Assembly: GCF_000003605.2 (NCBI RefSeq)
Contig: NW_003121911.1
Location: 585,500-616,311 of the forward strand
DNA: 30,812 nt
Direction: 5' to 3'
DNA from: Saccoglossus kowalevskii
Taxonomy: Eukaryota > Hemichordata > Enteropneusta > Harrimaniidae
Shown one piece after another: positions 18,345 to 30,812 of the stretch. The number at the start of each line of letters is the position of its first letter. The first letter of the stretch is position 1. Position numbers and translations under genes: made by a program. Below the pieces are notes generated by a model. That model saw only the letters and a program-made list of their open reading frames with translations. It had not been told where the DNA came from and made no database searches.

Positions 18345-21300
18345 ACTGTAACAGGAACATTTGTGTAAATCACGACACGAGAGTAGCTACAATTAATATG
18401 GCGGGAAGGGGATGGCGCTCTCACCATTTCCACAAGAACACGCGTATCACCGCTCACAAAGACTCGAAATATTATACATAAATCAGGTTACTGTTGTTAT
18501 GCGTAAGCAATCCGCAACGTTCAGTGACACTACACGGAAATATGATGGATTTGGTTAAAGTCTTTCTAATTTATGTAAATGTATATTTCGATGATAATAA
18601 CGAAATAAAGTTTGCTATATTCATAAACATGTATCGGGGGATTGATGCTAATCTGTGCACACTTGGCTGATGTTACCGGTGCTTATCTTAGATTAATCTC
18701 CTCAATTTGGAGATGATGCCGCGACAACAGGAAGTATATTAAAATAATACCCCAATGATGTGTTCCTCCAGCGTCATTTAACACTATAAACGCGATCTTA
18801 ATAAACGTCCCGGCACGATGAAGTAGTTTATAAGCCGATTGCCACGGTAATTGTCTCAATCATGGCATGAAATTTGTTTTCTCAATGTGAAATTGCTCGA
18901 ATGCTCTGGTCGTATTTGTGCGTTTTAATTCGCCGCAATTAGCAAGGGCAGCTGCATATACGAACGCGCACTTCATACGCCGTGGGAAAGCAGGACACAT
19001 TCCCATGTGGCACAAACAAATCATTTGGTCCGAACAAAGCTTTTCATGATTATAGAGAGCATTTGTCGCATCGCGTCTAGCTCGATGCGGGTCCCACGCT
19101 ACACATACAACGCGTGCAAAATGGATTTGTTTACACGAAACGAAACGACGACTGAGGCGTTTTTTTTTAAGTGTGAAATGTGTTACGAATGTGTTAAATA
19201 ATTCCAAACCCTCGGTGAATCAGTACAATTCAGTTCTTTTGTACCCATGCCCACATCGGTAAGCATGTTTGAATTGGTAAGCTCAAACAAACAACGCGAG
19301 ACTAGACATATCTGGCCTGAAATATCTTAAAATAACAGATCGTCAGATTGTCTTGACTTTAACAATGTGGCTCCATGTTTATGAATAATAAGACTTGATC
19401 ACTGATATATTTTTCGCATAGAATGGCCACTTAATAATCACAAAAATGGCGATTTTCAATCAATCATTGGTTGCTATGGTAACACCATATCCCCCTGATT
19501 TTGATTAAGTTGACACTAACTATTAAATTTGAATGATGTAATGTTTTGCTATATTTTTTGTCAAACTATTTTCAAAACAAGTATTTAACTTGCTTAATGT
19601 TTTGCACATGATTATTAGAAATTGATGCTCATTTCGTGAAAATGAACTGCGCAATACATAAAATGTGTAAAATATTGCTTTAACATTTTGTTGGGTAAAT
19701 CCATAACACGGGGCTCCGTGCGTTCGGGGTGGCTGGAGTGACCAACAATTTTGTATATCTGCACGAGATGCACACATACTTATCATACTTATATCTGTGT
19801 GGCTGACTCATATACGGACATGGGGAACGTGATATTGTTCCGTTTACCCAATAAATATTTTACAATTCTGTGCAAATTAGTTAAAATTCAGAGCGCTGAC
19901 TTAAAATTGTGCTCTTTGCACTGTCGCGTGTCTTATTTCTATAATAACCCCTCATAGGGATAACCAGGGAGACGGACTGGCCTTCCAACATGTCAACGTT
20001 ATCGAATGGTCAAATTTATTGTTCTTCGAATCTTAGGAATTACTGGGCGAATCACGTTATGAGATCAGGGTGCTCTGAATTATTTATAAAACGAAATCAT
20101 CATCGTGCTGGGATTATATTTCGTTTTCTGTTGCGGTACATCTTGAGTAATATCAAGCGAGGACGTTAAACGTACGGCGTGCTAGTGGGTTCGCGTTATA
20201 TCATCATGATCGGTAAATTGGTCGCGTATTTTTATTTTCTGTTGGCCATGAGTATGCATCGTGGTAATGGCTCTCCCTGAAAACTTGAAAACAAAAATAA
20301 ATGTGGCCAAGAGCAGGGAGTTTAGTAGTTCATCGAACGCATACTCTATTAGTGTGAAGAGTTATGGGTATCAGAATTCACATTCCTGAGCGATCCACAC
20401 TGTGTTGTCTTAGGAAACCCACTGGTGGTAATAGCTGAACTGGTGGCTGAATTGTTGTAAACAAGTCGAACGGCCTGCAGCTATTTAACCTTTGGAGTAT
20501 AAACTCCCCCTATGTTCTGAATTGTAGAAAGGAATTGTATCGGATTTGAAATGGCAGAAAAACACACACAATGAAAGCAAGTTCTGTCACGAGGTCATAA
20601 AAACAATGCAGAGTGACGAAATCATCATCTTGAACGAGGATAGACAACCTAGCAGCGGCGGCTTTGAGAAGTGACACTGCACACACATGAAGTTGTTCAT
20701 CGGTCTTATTTCAGTGGAAACTTTCATATCGTATATATTTCAAACGGTACTTTATTATTGCCACCCACCATACGAAAATGAACATACCGCCATTGCGGTA
20801 ACTAGTGACTGCCGAGGTTCCAAATGTTGCAATCGTTCCAGTACCAACATGCTCCCATTTAAAAGCTCCCACTCGCCAGTAGAATCATAGATCACTTCTT
20901 TTTTTATTCAGTGCATTATTAGTCATCAATTATCCGTTATATCTGGAATAAAAACCAGTTACAATTTGTCATCTTTTGAGAATCGATTTGTGGAACACGT
21001 GTACACAAAGAGACACGTGTGGACACATGAAACCTCATATATACTATTAGGTTGGTGGAGTTATTACTCCCCTCTCACGTGTTACAAGGTCTGATTTCAC
21101 TATGTGTCAAGTTCATTTCCGAGGGGTGTTTGTGGCGCTACGATACGTGTCGGCAATGATGAAAATAGCGCGTAATCATAACGTGTTGCACAATCTCGCT
21201 GGCTAAGGATGCCACATCCTCGATCGTGACGACAACTTATCGATACCCGTAATGCTCCGGCCACTGTCATTCAAAGATCTACCACACTGCGCGAAACATC

Positions 21301-22640
21301 AAAAAATACCGCTATCAAAACCGTGTTTATAACATCAGTGAGCCGTATGATTTGTATGCATACTCAGATCCCTGGCCTTTGACGCTACCCACGTACAATT
21401 AACTTCTAATTGATTTCGTGCTCGTAAAAATCGCAAGATCAGGTTTCAGAGAAAATGGCAAGCGACGCCAAATATGGACGCCGCAATCAGCAACAAGTTT
21501 AAAAAAAGAAGATAGGAGACCACTCAAGTTGACAGAAAATTTCACCAAGCCCCTTGGGGATGTGTCCGCTAGGGGCGGGAAATCCCGAAAGTGTGTAATC
21601 TCACGAGCGTATCGCGGGTGAGATTACATAACTAATATTGTTGGTCTTAGAACGATTGTTGTCGTTGCCCGTGATCGGTTACTCACTGTAAATCACAGAA
21701 ATGATAAATTTATTGTGATACTGACATCAATCATGAGACAAAGCTAAGGCTGGGAGAGAATAATGTTAAAATAACAAACACTCATCGCCGTTCGCCTAAT
21801 AACAACAGCGTAATATAAACAACGGTTTTCAACTAATCGTTAAGGAGGTTACTGAGAAATACTGTCAAGTCTAAATCTAGATAGGTCGGGTACCGGTGAT
21901 CGCGGCAGAATCCCCACTGAGCAGGTCATAGTTTTACGGCAATGACCCGTCGCAATTCTGGTAAATCATTTCCCCCTAACAGATTTCTGTATGGTTTCCG
22001 TCTGCAGTGAATGCATTCGTATTCTCAAGGCGACCATGGAATGCCGAGATGGGTAAACCGTGTGATCTATCACTTCGGAAAATTCGGTTTCAATGTGTAA
22101 ATTCTATTTAATGGACTATTTCAGTTGTTCCCCCCTGTGTCTAAAGGCAACACAAAGATGTCAATTGGGCCGACCATTGCATCATTGCCGGGTGGCGGTG
22201 TTGTGGAAGTATTTGGGAGTGCAGTTACGCATCTTTAAATTAGATTAGCCAAATTTGGCGGAGAGTTAAATACCGTGATATGATTTATGCCCTCCCCGAC
22301 ACACTTAATCGTTACCCCTGAACGATGTGAGGGTCCTGTCATGATATATATGCTATCACGTCTAACGTTAATTGAGTTATTGTTTCTCATCAACTTTACT
22401 ATGATATCGACGAGCGATTGGAATTCCACAAGGAATGGCCACTCTGGAGCCCAATCAGTATGACTAGCATTCTTGAAGACAGAACACCGACCGTGCAGGC
22501 TGCGATGTGGATATAGAGTGTGGATAATATCATTGCATTGCCATCGGCTACAAAGATAAACGACGAAAACGATACTACCACTTAGCTCTCGATTAAGTCA
22601 GTAATACAACCAAAAGACACAAACTACTTTCCGACGCGAA
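18345..22640. other. Mostly non-coding, possible large intron
   Basis: If the 15.3-kb exon joins the 22.7-kb exon, this is intron. A small open segment at about 20556-20673 ends NEDRQPSSGGFEK and stop, behind a poor acceptor, so I do not call it. Three CACGTG E-boxes cluster at about 20,997-21,080. Confidence 0.3.
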
Positions 22641-22722
22641 GGCCAGTAGTGTGTTTATTTCACTGTGTCGCCTTTCCATTTCCACTCACACTCTTCACTT
22701 GTTTTGTCTCCGAGTACAGCAG

Positions 22723-22804
22723 TTTCTCCACGGGTCCCGCTACAATCAAGGCCACTTTTAGCGTTTCGTTTCCACGCCAAAGGATGGGTAGCTTTCATCG
22801 CGCT
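22723..22804 (+). CDS. Candidate internal exon, phase-compatible with 15331-15416
   Basis: A long pyrimidine tract (CACTTGTTTTGTCTCC) ends in ACAGCAG, then 82 nt to GCT|GTGAGT. With the two bases left by the exon at 15331-15416 it reads V-FSTGPATIKATFSVSFPRQRM onward without a stop, extending the hydrophobic stretch. The antisense strand is also open here (DCSGTRGETAVLGDKTSEEC) and runs to TAA overlapping AATAAA, so the strand is not certain. Confidence 0.27.
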
Positions 22805-23565
22805 GTGAGTTATATTGAATATAATACTGTTGCGCGAAAATACTCTGAGGCGTGAAAAAATAAGCAAACTTCTTCAAGCGTTTGATTTTAGTTTGGAGTT
22901 CCTCTGTCTAATCGCGTGGAAGCTACTGGAGCTATCCATGAGCGGGCCAGAGCGGCTTGGGCAAAGGCCGCTTGATTCACAGCACGTACATGCATTAGAA
23001 CACCGCGCTGTATTATTTAACTAATTGTTGTTGGTAATTAAAGTCACTGATCCCTAGAAAAGCAATACAAAGTTCATTAAAACGAGAGCGGTAATTTGCC
23101 AGTTACTTCATCTGCCTAAAATAATAAGGCGTCACTAAATACGCCGCCTTTATTCCGGTACGATTTAAAGTTCTTCTATTGATAAAAAAAAAGTTGCGCT
23201 AATTTGCATAAACCATTTATCGGATGAAAGAAGTGAAGCCATCCCTGTCTTTACATTGTTACAGTTGCTAATTCAACTTGAAGTGTTCGTCGTCTCACTG
23301 TTGCCGACATCAACCGCCATCAACAGTTTGCCGCCCATCAGTCCATCATGCCCTGTGTGACATCCACGAGTTGAACATTCCTTTATATTGATGTGAAATC
23401 TCTAGCTTGTTCTTGCGAGATCAGTGTATTTTACAACTAATCTCATTCTTCGTGGAATTTCAGATATTTAAAAAAAAATCAAATAGGTTGTAAAAAAATA
23501 AACATTTTTCTTGAAAGAGATAGTAAATCCTTCAGTTTTTGACCTTCTTCTTAAATTGTATTTTC

Positions 23566-23677
<112 letters not shown>

Positions 23678-23689
23678 TTTGTATTTGTG

Positions 23690-25430
23690 ATTCCAGGCTG
23701 CTGGCACCAGTGGCGTCGAACCGTACCACAGGGGACTGGAAGGAAAGAAGCGGTCCAGAGGCCGTATGCTAGTAGTTGGATAATGGTTTCATACTTGCCC
23801 CCCACCCAGCCACCCCACCGACCCACGTATAAGTTGAGACCTTTCTTCAGTTTCTAGGATTGAGAATACCAGTTTAGTCTATATGAACGAAACACTGACA
23901 TTTCAATACCGCGATAATGTGGATTACAGTCTCACCTCTTCGCCCTTCTCATGCTGAAGAAGGTCCGACACGGAGCTTGCCGCCGTGTATATTCATAAAA
24001 TGGGATATTTCTGACTTACAAACAATCCTTTCACATCGCGAGTGAACGTACTCGGTTCAAACCCTGTTTTTTTTGACTGCACGAATAAGTTTGAATTACT
24101 TTTCATGGTTGGTGTCTCTAGTTCTAAAATAAAAGAATATGCCGGTTTTTAGCCAGCGGCTCCTTTTTTTCAAAGCTAGCATTGAGAATGCATTTATGGG
24201 TACGCACCCATGTGTAAAAGAGCGACAGTATATGTAAATTAGGCGTTTTCAACTCCACTCTTTTAGTTTTAAGAGTTACTTTAACACATTTTCTGATGTA
24301 TCAAAATTATGAGATTGTAACTGAGACGGATCGATGTATACAAAACATAAATGTTTTATTTTTGTGTTCTCGTTCCACCAAGTTTTGTGATAGGCAAGCA
24401 TACTATCAACTGTAAAAAAAAATCAGTCACCCCTAGACGTATTCCGGCGGACCAGCTCTTCTCTTTTCGGATGACTGGGATTAATTCGTGCATTCGTATC
24501 AAACGAGTCGTACTTGTTGCTGTTCTCGTTAAGAAGATGATTTTCCAGACATCATAGACTGCGTGTATCACATGTAGAAATGTGAACGTTTTTAGCTTTT
24601 TTCTTCTTCTTTGTCTGTCTGTTGATGATATAGTGATATGTGCACGTTTGCTGCGTTCGAATTGTGGTCAGTATTCTAACTTTTGAACCATATGCATCAT
24701 GTTTTTACAACCATTCTTGTTATTCAGTTCATGTTGAAGGGGAACTGGGATTCCATATCGCTGCTCATTCGGTACAGCGGACGAAGGTTGGATACATTTT
24801 ACCACTGATACTTTATCTTCGCCCAACATGCCTTGATGTCTCGTGACTGCGTGTACATATGATAAATTATTCACAACACCGATTATTAAGTAAATAACAA
24901 GTAATAGCTTACGGTACCTACCTATCTACCCATTGCACAGCTTTCCTTTCGTCACACGGGCCCCATTACAACAACAGGTAATCCGTTTTCTGCTGTCACG
25001 TCTAGGCATATGTGTTAGCGTGGAACACAACAAAAACCTCTCCGGCTAAAACAACCCCATGCGCCGTCTTGATTGGGTTGGGTTTCAGATCTTTACTAAT
25101 GTAGTATGGCTTTTTGAAACAAACAACAATGCCTAGTTTCATCATTTTTTGGTAACGTATTGTTTCTTTAGGGTTATTCTTGTACATATTATTTGAACAT
25201 CCGACTAAAGGTGTCCGGTGACATATTGGACACGGGTTGTATTCACAATTATCCGATATAGTTGTTTTTGCAGAATTCAATTTGTTATGATTCACGCAAG
25301 CAGAACAGGAACTCAAATTTGTTTGCAAAGCCGTGGAAGCAGGTCTTCAAAAACTGATTCATTAATGCTACAATTATAATTGAAATTAGTTATTGTGTCT
25401 GAGATTGGAACGCAACGTTTGATGTACTTG
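23690..25430. other. Non-coding spacer
   Basis: No supported exon. A minus-strand open stretch at about 25002-25328 has several cysteines (SCSAC, CPICHR) but no start or splice support. Confidence 0.35.
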
Positions 25431-25431
25431 T

Positions 25432-25581
<150 letters not shown>

Positions 25582-25589
25582 GACAGCTA

Positions 25590-27540
25590 TAGATTAAAAT
25601 TGTTAATTTATAATTTATTTGAAAACAACAACAATTAGTAACAGAAATATACGCGAAAGTGTAGAAACAGGACATCGTAAAGAGAAAGAAGACTATAGGT
25701 ACTGAAAACAAACGTGACGTTCAATCCCAGGTAACAAATACGATAATTTTGTTATTATGTTTGAATCACACAGTGTCAGTAACATATGAAACGACTAATC
25801 GGTATAACATGAGTCCCTCCCTGCATACCCTGGCTGAATGGTCAGTTCTATTCGATATGACCATCATCATAGCAGTACACCACTGCCGACTGATGTGATT
25901 GTTGAATATTACATGCGTGTATCGATTCGATCTCAGCATCTCCGCCACTTTGCAATGACCATGAACAGGAACTTTGATTAACCATTATGATGACAAATTT
26001 TGTTGAGCAAGTAACGACTGAATTATTTGATTACAAAAGATATTTCCATTCATAACTTTCTCAGCGGAGATCCTTTTTCAATAAATGCTTTGTTCGTGTC
26101 AGAGACGATAACATCAGTACCGTCCGTGCGTGTGCCAACTCCCACTGCCTTCAGCTTCCAAATTGAACTAAAGGCATCGATATATACTACCCATTTACGC
26201 GGAAAATAACACCAATATTTTTTTTTCTCATCAACTCCGAAAATTCAAGACAAATGAAGTGAGAATTAGTGTTCACTGGCCAATAAAGAGTTCACATTGC
26301 TAAAAAGGAAATTATTGCTTCCCAATCAAGAGGACACCCGACAGCGAATTAGAATTACTGACGTGGTAGTTTTTGTGCTTTATATTTACACAAATATACA
26401 TCAAAAGATTAATAGAAAGTGAAGTTCCGTTTGCATCATAAAATGTTGCCACCATGTGGGCAAAACTAATTTCGCCAAAACAGGTTTGATTATGACTTAT
26501 TTCATAGCGGTCCTCTGCTAAGCCGTATCATTAGCTGTGTTCTGGTAAAGTCGGAATAGGAACTCAATTTAGCAGTTTATTAAGACATTATGAACATACT
26601 GTTATATGATGGCAAAAATTCATCAATATCTTTAAAAAGCCGTGCATAACGAGCTCTGAGTGGATCGGAAACGCGGCATATATGTCCTCCTTATTAGAGT
26701 TTATTACTTAAGACAAACAACATGGAGAGGAAATATAGAAAAACCAATGAAAGCCCATGGGTTACCAAATTATTAGTAATTAATCTTTCGTCGCGATATT
26801 AGTTCGCTGAATATTACTCTCAGCGGCGACTGAAAGATAAACCATCCGGGGTAGCAGGGTTCCTATGGAAACTCATTAAAAAATAAAGTCGTAAAAAGTG
26901 ATGTTATTTCGCGGTGATTTGATGCGTGAGAGCACGCCAATAATGTTCATTTAGTTTTATGGATTTCTGTTTCTCTCTTCCGGAAAATAAGCCGAAAGGA
27001 TTTTTTACACTCAGTATTCATTGGCGAGAATGAATGGTGAGAAACTGTAATGACGACTTTCCTATATAGAATGGATATATACCCAGCGAGACGTACCACT
27101 GGGTCTTTGTCCAGACCATCGATATCATGAATTTCGTATAATATTAAAACATATCGCGTGACTCTTTCAATTCCTGTATCAATTTGTGTCGTTATATGGG
27201 GTACACGCTATAGGGGACTTTATTATGTCGTTTCAAGTTGTAACCTAAAACAACCGAAACAACTGATTTATTGTTTGTTCTCGCCTACTCTTTTTGTATA
27301 ATGTTTAAATCATTGCCGAGCGAAAAGAAAGAAGTAGAAAAAAAAACAATTCTATCGATTTAGTGCCATTAAGCAAATAGATTGGTGTTATTGTATTAGG
27401 GTCAAACAAATGCACGTACAAATGATATTCTGAAATTGTGCACGCTTCAGAGCGACCCGGCACAGTATACGGTGGTGTACATTCATCCACGGTGTAACGT
27501 AATTGTGTCTTCTGCAGACTTAGTCGAATTTACTGAGAAA
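25590..27540. other. Mostly non-coding
   Basis: A segment at about 26,060-26,200 is open on both strands, with protein-like reading on the minus strand (LKAVGVGTRTDGTDVIVSDT). No splice or start support makes it more than a curiosity. Confidence 0.3.
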
Positions 27541-27563
27541 AGAAAATATAGACAATGTTCCAG

Positions 27564-27740
27564 GCCGCGAAGAGAAATTCTGTTGACAATTGCTTAACAA
27601 TTCGAACGCAGAGTAAAGCTCATTTGCCCGGTTTCCGTGCATGGCACAATGGTGGCAATGGAAACGGGGGCAACCCGTATAAAATGAGCTACAACTTTCT
27701 GAAGACGAACCCCAAGAGGAAATCCGACCAGACTCAGTGA
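27564..27740 (+). CDS. Candidate terminal exon or small open frame, unidentified
   Basis: Open from an ATG at 27555 (ACAATGT, preceded by in-frame TAG) or from an acceptor GTTCCAG at 27563 to TGA at 27738-27740. Codons near the end favour G or C in the third position (AACCCGTATAAAATGAGC and on), unlike the surroundings, which supports coding. The product has a Gly-Asn-rich patch (HNGGNGNGGNPY) and a basic end (NPKRKSDQTQ). Phase 0 fits the exon ending at 22804. Joined with 15331 and 22723 it would make a secreted protein of about 114 residues with KR sites, like a peptide precursor, but this is speculation. The pyrimidine tract before the acceptor is poor. Confidence 0.3.
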   Translation, partial: AAKRNSVDNCLTIRTQSKAHLPGFRAWHNGGNGNGGNPYKMSYNFLKTNPKRKSDQTQ

Positions 27741-27749
27741 CCCACCCTT

Positions 27750-29680
27750 CCTATCATTGGTTGTATGCGGGGATCCGATACAATATTGTCTTTATATTAC
27801 CAATATTTTTCTTTGTGTCTGTGAAAAGCGAAAAAAAGAACAGCTCGAGGCAGTGAGTAGTATGAAGTAAAATGTTTTATATTGACATTGCGTGTATACC
27901 TTGCAGTTAACCAACGAGACCCGTTAAAGTTGATAAATCATTTTATTAAATTCATATTTGCTGACATCGAATGAATACAAATTGTGAGAATGAAAATAGT
28001 TTGATGGTGCCGTATGTCCACTTTTTTTATGGAAATAGCACACACGGCGGGTGAGATGGGCGCTAATCGGCAACTCGGCGTTGCAGTCGTTTTGATGTAT
28101 TCAATATTGGTTTACGATCGCCACTGGCTATGTAGATCATAACTATTACTGGTACAATACGGAAATTTTAGTCAACTGAGACGGTGGGAAATTAACTGAG
28201 GAAAAATAATAGCGACAGGCAAAGCATTCATCTCATGGTATATTACCGTTTCTTTATGAACCTAGGAAGTACTGGAGCATCTGACGAGTACTAGTAGTAC
28301 TGCGATAATTGTATTACTATATAGAGCGCACCTACATGATGAGACTTGTTTTGCCACGATACGGCGATGATCCCGCGTTTAAACCCAAAAACAATGTAGT
28401 AAAATGGCAGATAAACTCGTCGTCAATGCCATGTCTCCGCGAGGTCCTTGGAGCCCTGGTATCACGCAAAACGTATCAATGAAACATGCGCAATAACTTT
28501 ATGACACACACACAAAAAAAAAAACATCAACTAAAACACGAATAACGAAATGAGGCGGAATAAACCATAGCAATACTGCAAAAAGGAATGTGTGAAAAAG
28601 AGTGACACTTAACAAAATAAAAAAAATAAAATAAAATAAAAATCACTGATACATCTACGATGTGAAATTTCATCTTTTCAATTATAATTACATTATTCAG
28701 GGCTCGTAGTTAGGATTGTGTTGCGTGCAAACCAGACAAGTAATAGGGAAACTTACGGGGCTCTATTTCACTATTTATTACTCCCCAATTCTTCTTTCAT
28801 TATACATGATGATTTATGATTTATAGTATTTTATTGCTACGACATCGTTTTCTCTGTGGCATTCCCATATTAATGTTCCCGTATCCCTATTACTAGTTTC
28901 TACCACATTAGACTTAATTACCGTATTATCTTTTTGTATTGGTCGGGTACCATCTGATGAGGGTAAATGGCTTTTGGTCAAGCACGGCTGCGCATATTAA
29001 CAAGCAGGGTCATTTTGTCATAAATTAATTTTGCATTAAATTTATAATCCACACGCATATCTGGGGTAACTTTATGAGACGGCTGGTTCGAAATTACAGC
29101 TACATTTGAATTTACCCTGTTAGCTAAGAAAATACAGATAAGTACAACTGACAGGCGTTGAAACAATTATCTAAACGGTCGGTGATGCCATCAAAATACA
29201 AATAATTTCCATGTAAAATACTGATTAATTTTCTCGGTAAAGTCATGTTCAATATTATAAGTTCAATGTAACATTATATGGTGTTTGGTAAGTTTCTATT
29301 GAATACGGTGTTAAGAATGGTACGCTACTCAGATTACCTTCCAGATGGCGTAATATGTAAATATTTAACGCGAATATATGCCACGTCGTGAAACAACGAT
29401 GAAGAAAGCGAATCAAAAAAATGTTTACTTACTGTTGACAGTTTCGAGTTAGACAATTTGACGATGATATACGACATATACTATAATTTACGATATATAG
29501 CTATTCTAAATATACAACACTGTGTTTGGCATTCCGAAGTACCCCGTCAGTTATTGGATGTGATTCCCTGTCAACGTCTGATAATTCTATTGGCAATGTA
29601 GTAAACTCAATATTATAATTAAACATCTACCCATAATTTATTTAATATAATCTTTCAACATTGAAGATAGGTTCCTCGGA
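27750..29680. other. Non-coding spacer with short A-rich repeats
   Basis: Contains an (AATAAA)-like low-complexity patch at about 28,613-28,642. No supported gene. Confidence 0.4.
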
Positions 29681-29689
29681 TGTATTAAA

Positions 29690-30812
29690 TATCGCTTCAT
29701 GTGGTCCATGAAGTATTGCAATAAGTCACTGGAGATATAGAAATATATTGATGTAACACCACATTATGTGGTTCATGATGTATTGATTATTGATTGGTGT
29801 CTATGATGTATTGATGTAACATTACTCCATGGTGTCCATAATGTATTTATTTTACATCACGCCATGGTGTATATGATGTGTTGAAGTAACATCACTCCAT
29901 GAGGTACATGATGTATTGATTTTACATCGCTCCATGGTGTCCATGATGTATTGATGTAACATCATTCAATGGGGTCATTGATGCATTGATGTAACATCAC
30001 TCCATGGGGTCCATGATGCATTGATGTAACATCACTCCATGGTGTCTATGATGTATTGATGTAACATCACTCTATGGGATCCATGATGTATTGATTTTAC
30101 ATCACTCCATGGTGTCTATGATGTATTGATGTAACATCACTCTATGGGGTCCATGATGTATTCATGTAACGTCACTCCATGGGGTTCATGATGTTTTAAT
30201 GTAGCAGGACTCTGTGGGGTTCACGGTGTATTGATGTAACATCACTATGTAGGGTTCATGACGTATTGATGTAACATCACTCCGTGGGGTTCATGATGTA
30301 TTGATGTAACATCACTCCATGGGGTGCATGATGTATTGATGTAACATCACTCTATGGGGTCCATGATGTATTGATGTAACATCACTCTATGGGGTCCATG
30401 ATGTATTCATGTAACATCAATCCATGGGGTTCATGATGTATTGATGTAACATCACTCTGTGGGGTCCATGACGTATTGATGTAACATCACTCCATGGGGT
30501 TCATGATGTATTGATGTAACGTCACTCTGTAGAGTTCATGATGTATTGATGTAGCAGGACTATGTGGGGTTCATGGTGTAATGATGTAACATCACTCTGT
30601 GGGGTTCATGATGTATTGATGTAACATCACTCCGTGGGGTTCATGATGTATTGATGTAACATCACTCTATGGGGTCCATGATTTATTGATGTAACATCAC
30701 TATATGGGGTTCATAATGTATTGATGTAACATCACTCCATGGGGTTCACGATGTATTGATGTAACATCAATATATGGAGTTCATAATGTATTGATGTAAC
30801 ATCACTTCATGA
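29690..30812. repeat. Minisatellite, 35-bp unit, runs off the right edge
   Basis: About 32 copies of a 35-bp unit (CATGATGTATTGATGTAACA followed by TCACTCCATGGGGTT). Copies near 29,700-29,850 are degenerate and those further right more uniform, so the array edge is on the left and the array continues beyond the window. Each unit holds three palindromes: TCATGA, GATGT-A-ACATC and CCATGG. Rare variant units recur 350 bp apart, showing a 10-unit higher-order repeat. Confidence 0.95.

Noticed and set aside
18860..19207. A 115-residue minus-strand open frame with several cysteines
   Set aside because: No start context, no splice sites at its edges and no recognisable motif; the opposite strand is also open. 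Likely chance.
29690..30812. A CRISPR-like array
   Set aside because: The repeats are head-to-tail with no unique spacers, in a eukaryotic context. It is a minisatellite.

Overview
This is a gene-poor, AT-rich stretch of an intron-bearing animal genome. GT-AG introns, a TATA promoter, polyadenylation signals, MITE-type DNA transposons, tetranucleotide microsatellites and a long minisatellite all point to a metazoan. A selenocysteine-type iodothyronine deiodinase beside a vertebrate-like helical cytokine gene suggests an invertebrate, perhaps a deuterostome, but I cannot fix the species from sequence alone.

Left end (1-3,750): a five-exon plus-strand gene, reconstructed here from splice signals and reading frame. 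It predicts a secreted protein of 217 residues that looks like a long-chain class I helical cytokine of the IL-6/CNTF/CLCF1/cardiotrophin type. The exon plan (tiny signal-peptide exon, phase 1 intron, then three phase 0 introns) is the one I know from IL6 and LIF. It has a TATA box, an AP-1 site, an AATAAA signal, and a decayed copy of its promoter about 0.88 kb upstream.

5,000-7,400: a four-exon minus-strand iodothyronine deiodinase-like gene of 297 residues. An in-frame TGA in the motif Gly-Ser-Leu-Ser-Sec-Pro-Pro is read as selenocysteine. A decayed second copy of its exon 2 lies at about 9.6 kb, so the locus was once duplicated. The region in between and just beyond carries an hAT-type MITE with a perfect 8-bp duplication, a Harbinger-like MITE with TTA duplication and, at 11.85 kb, a TA-flanked MITE with arms of about 42 bp.

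12,100-29,650: mostly non-coding. One good candidate first coding exon (15,331-15,416; basic tail plus hydrophobic anchor or signal sequence) may belong to a plus-strand gene with large introns. Exon-like segments at 22,723-22,804 and 27,564-27,740 fit it in phase, but this join is speculative. Several other open segments with decent splice sites are listed at low confidence. Microsatellites lie at 23.57-23.68 kb and 25.43-25.58 kb.

Right end (about 29,690 to the edge): a minisatellite with a 35-bp unit containing three palindromes, with signs of a 350-bp (10-unit) higher-order period.

The cytokine and the deiodinase are divergent neighbours in type, with convergent 3' ends about 1.3 kb apart. 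Nothing in the sequence shows that they work together.
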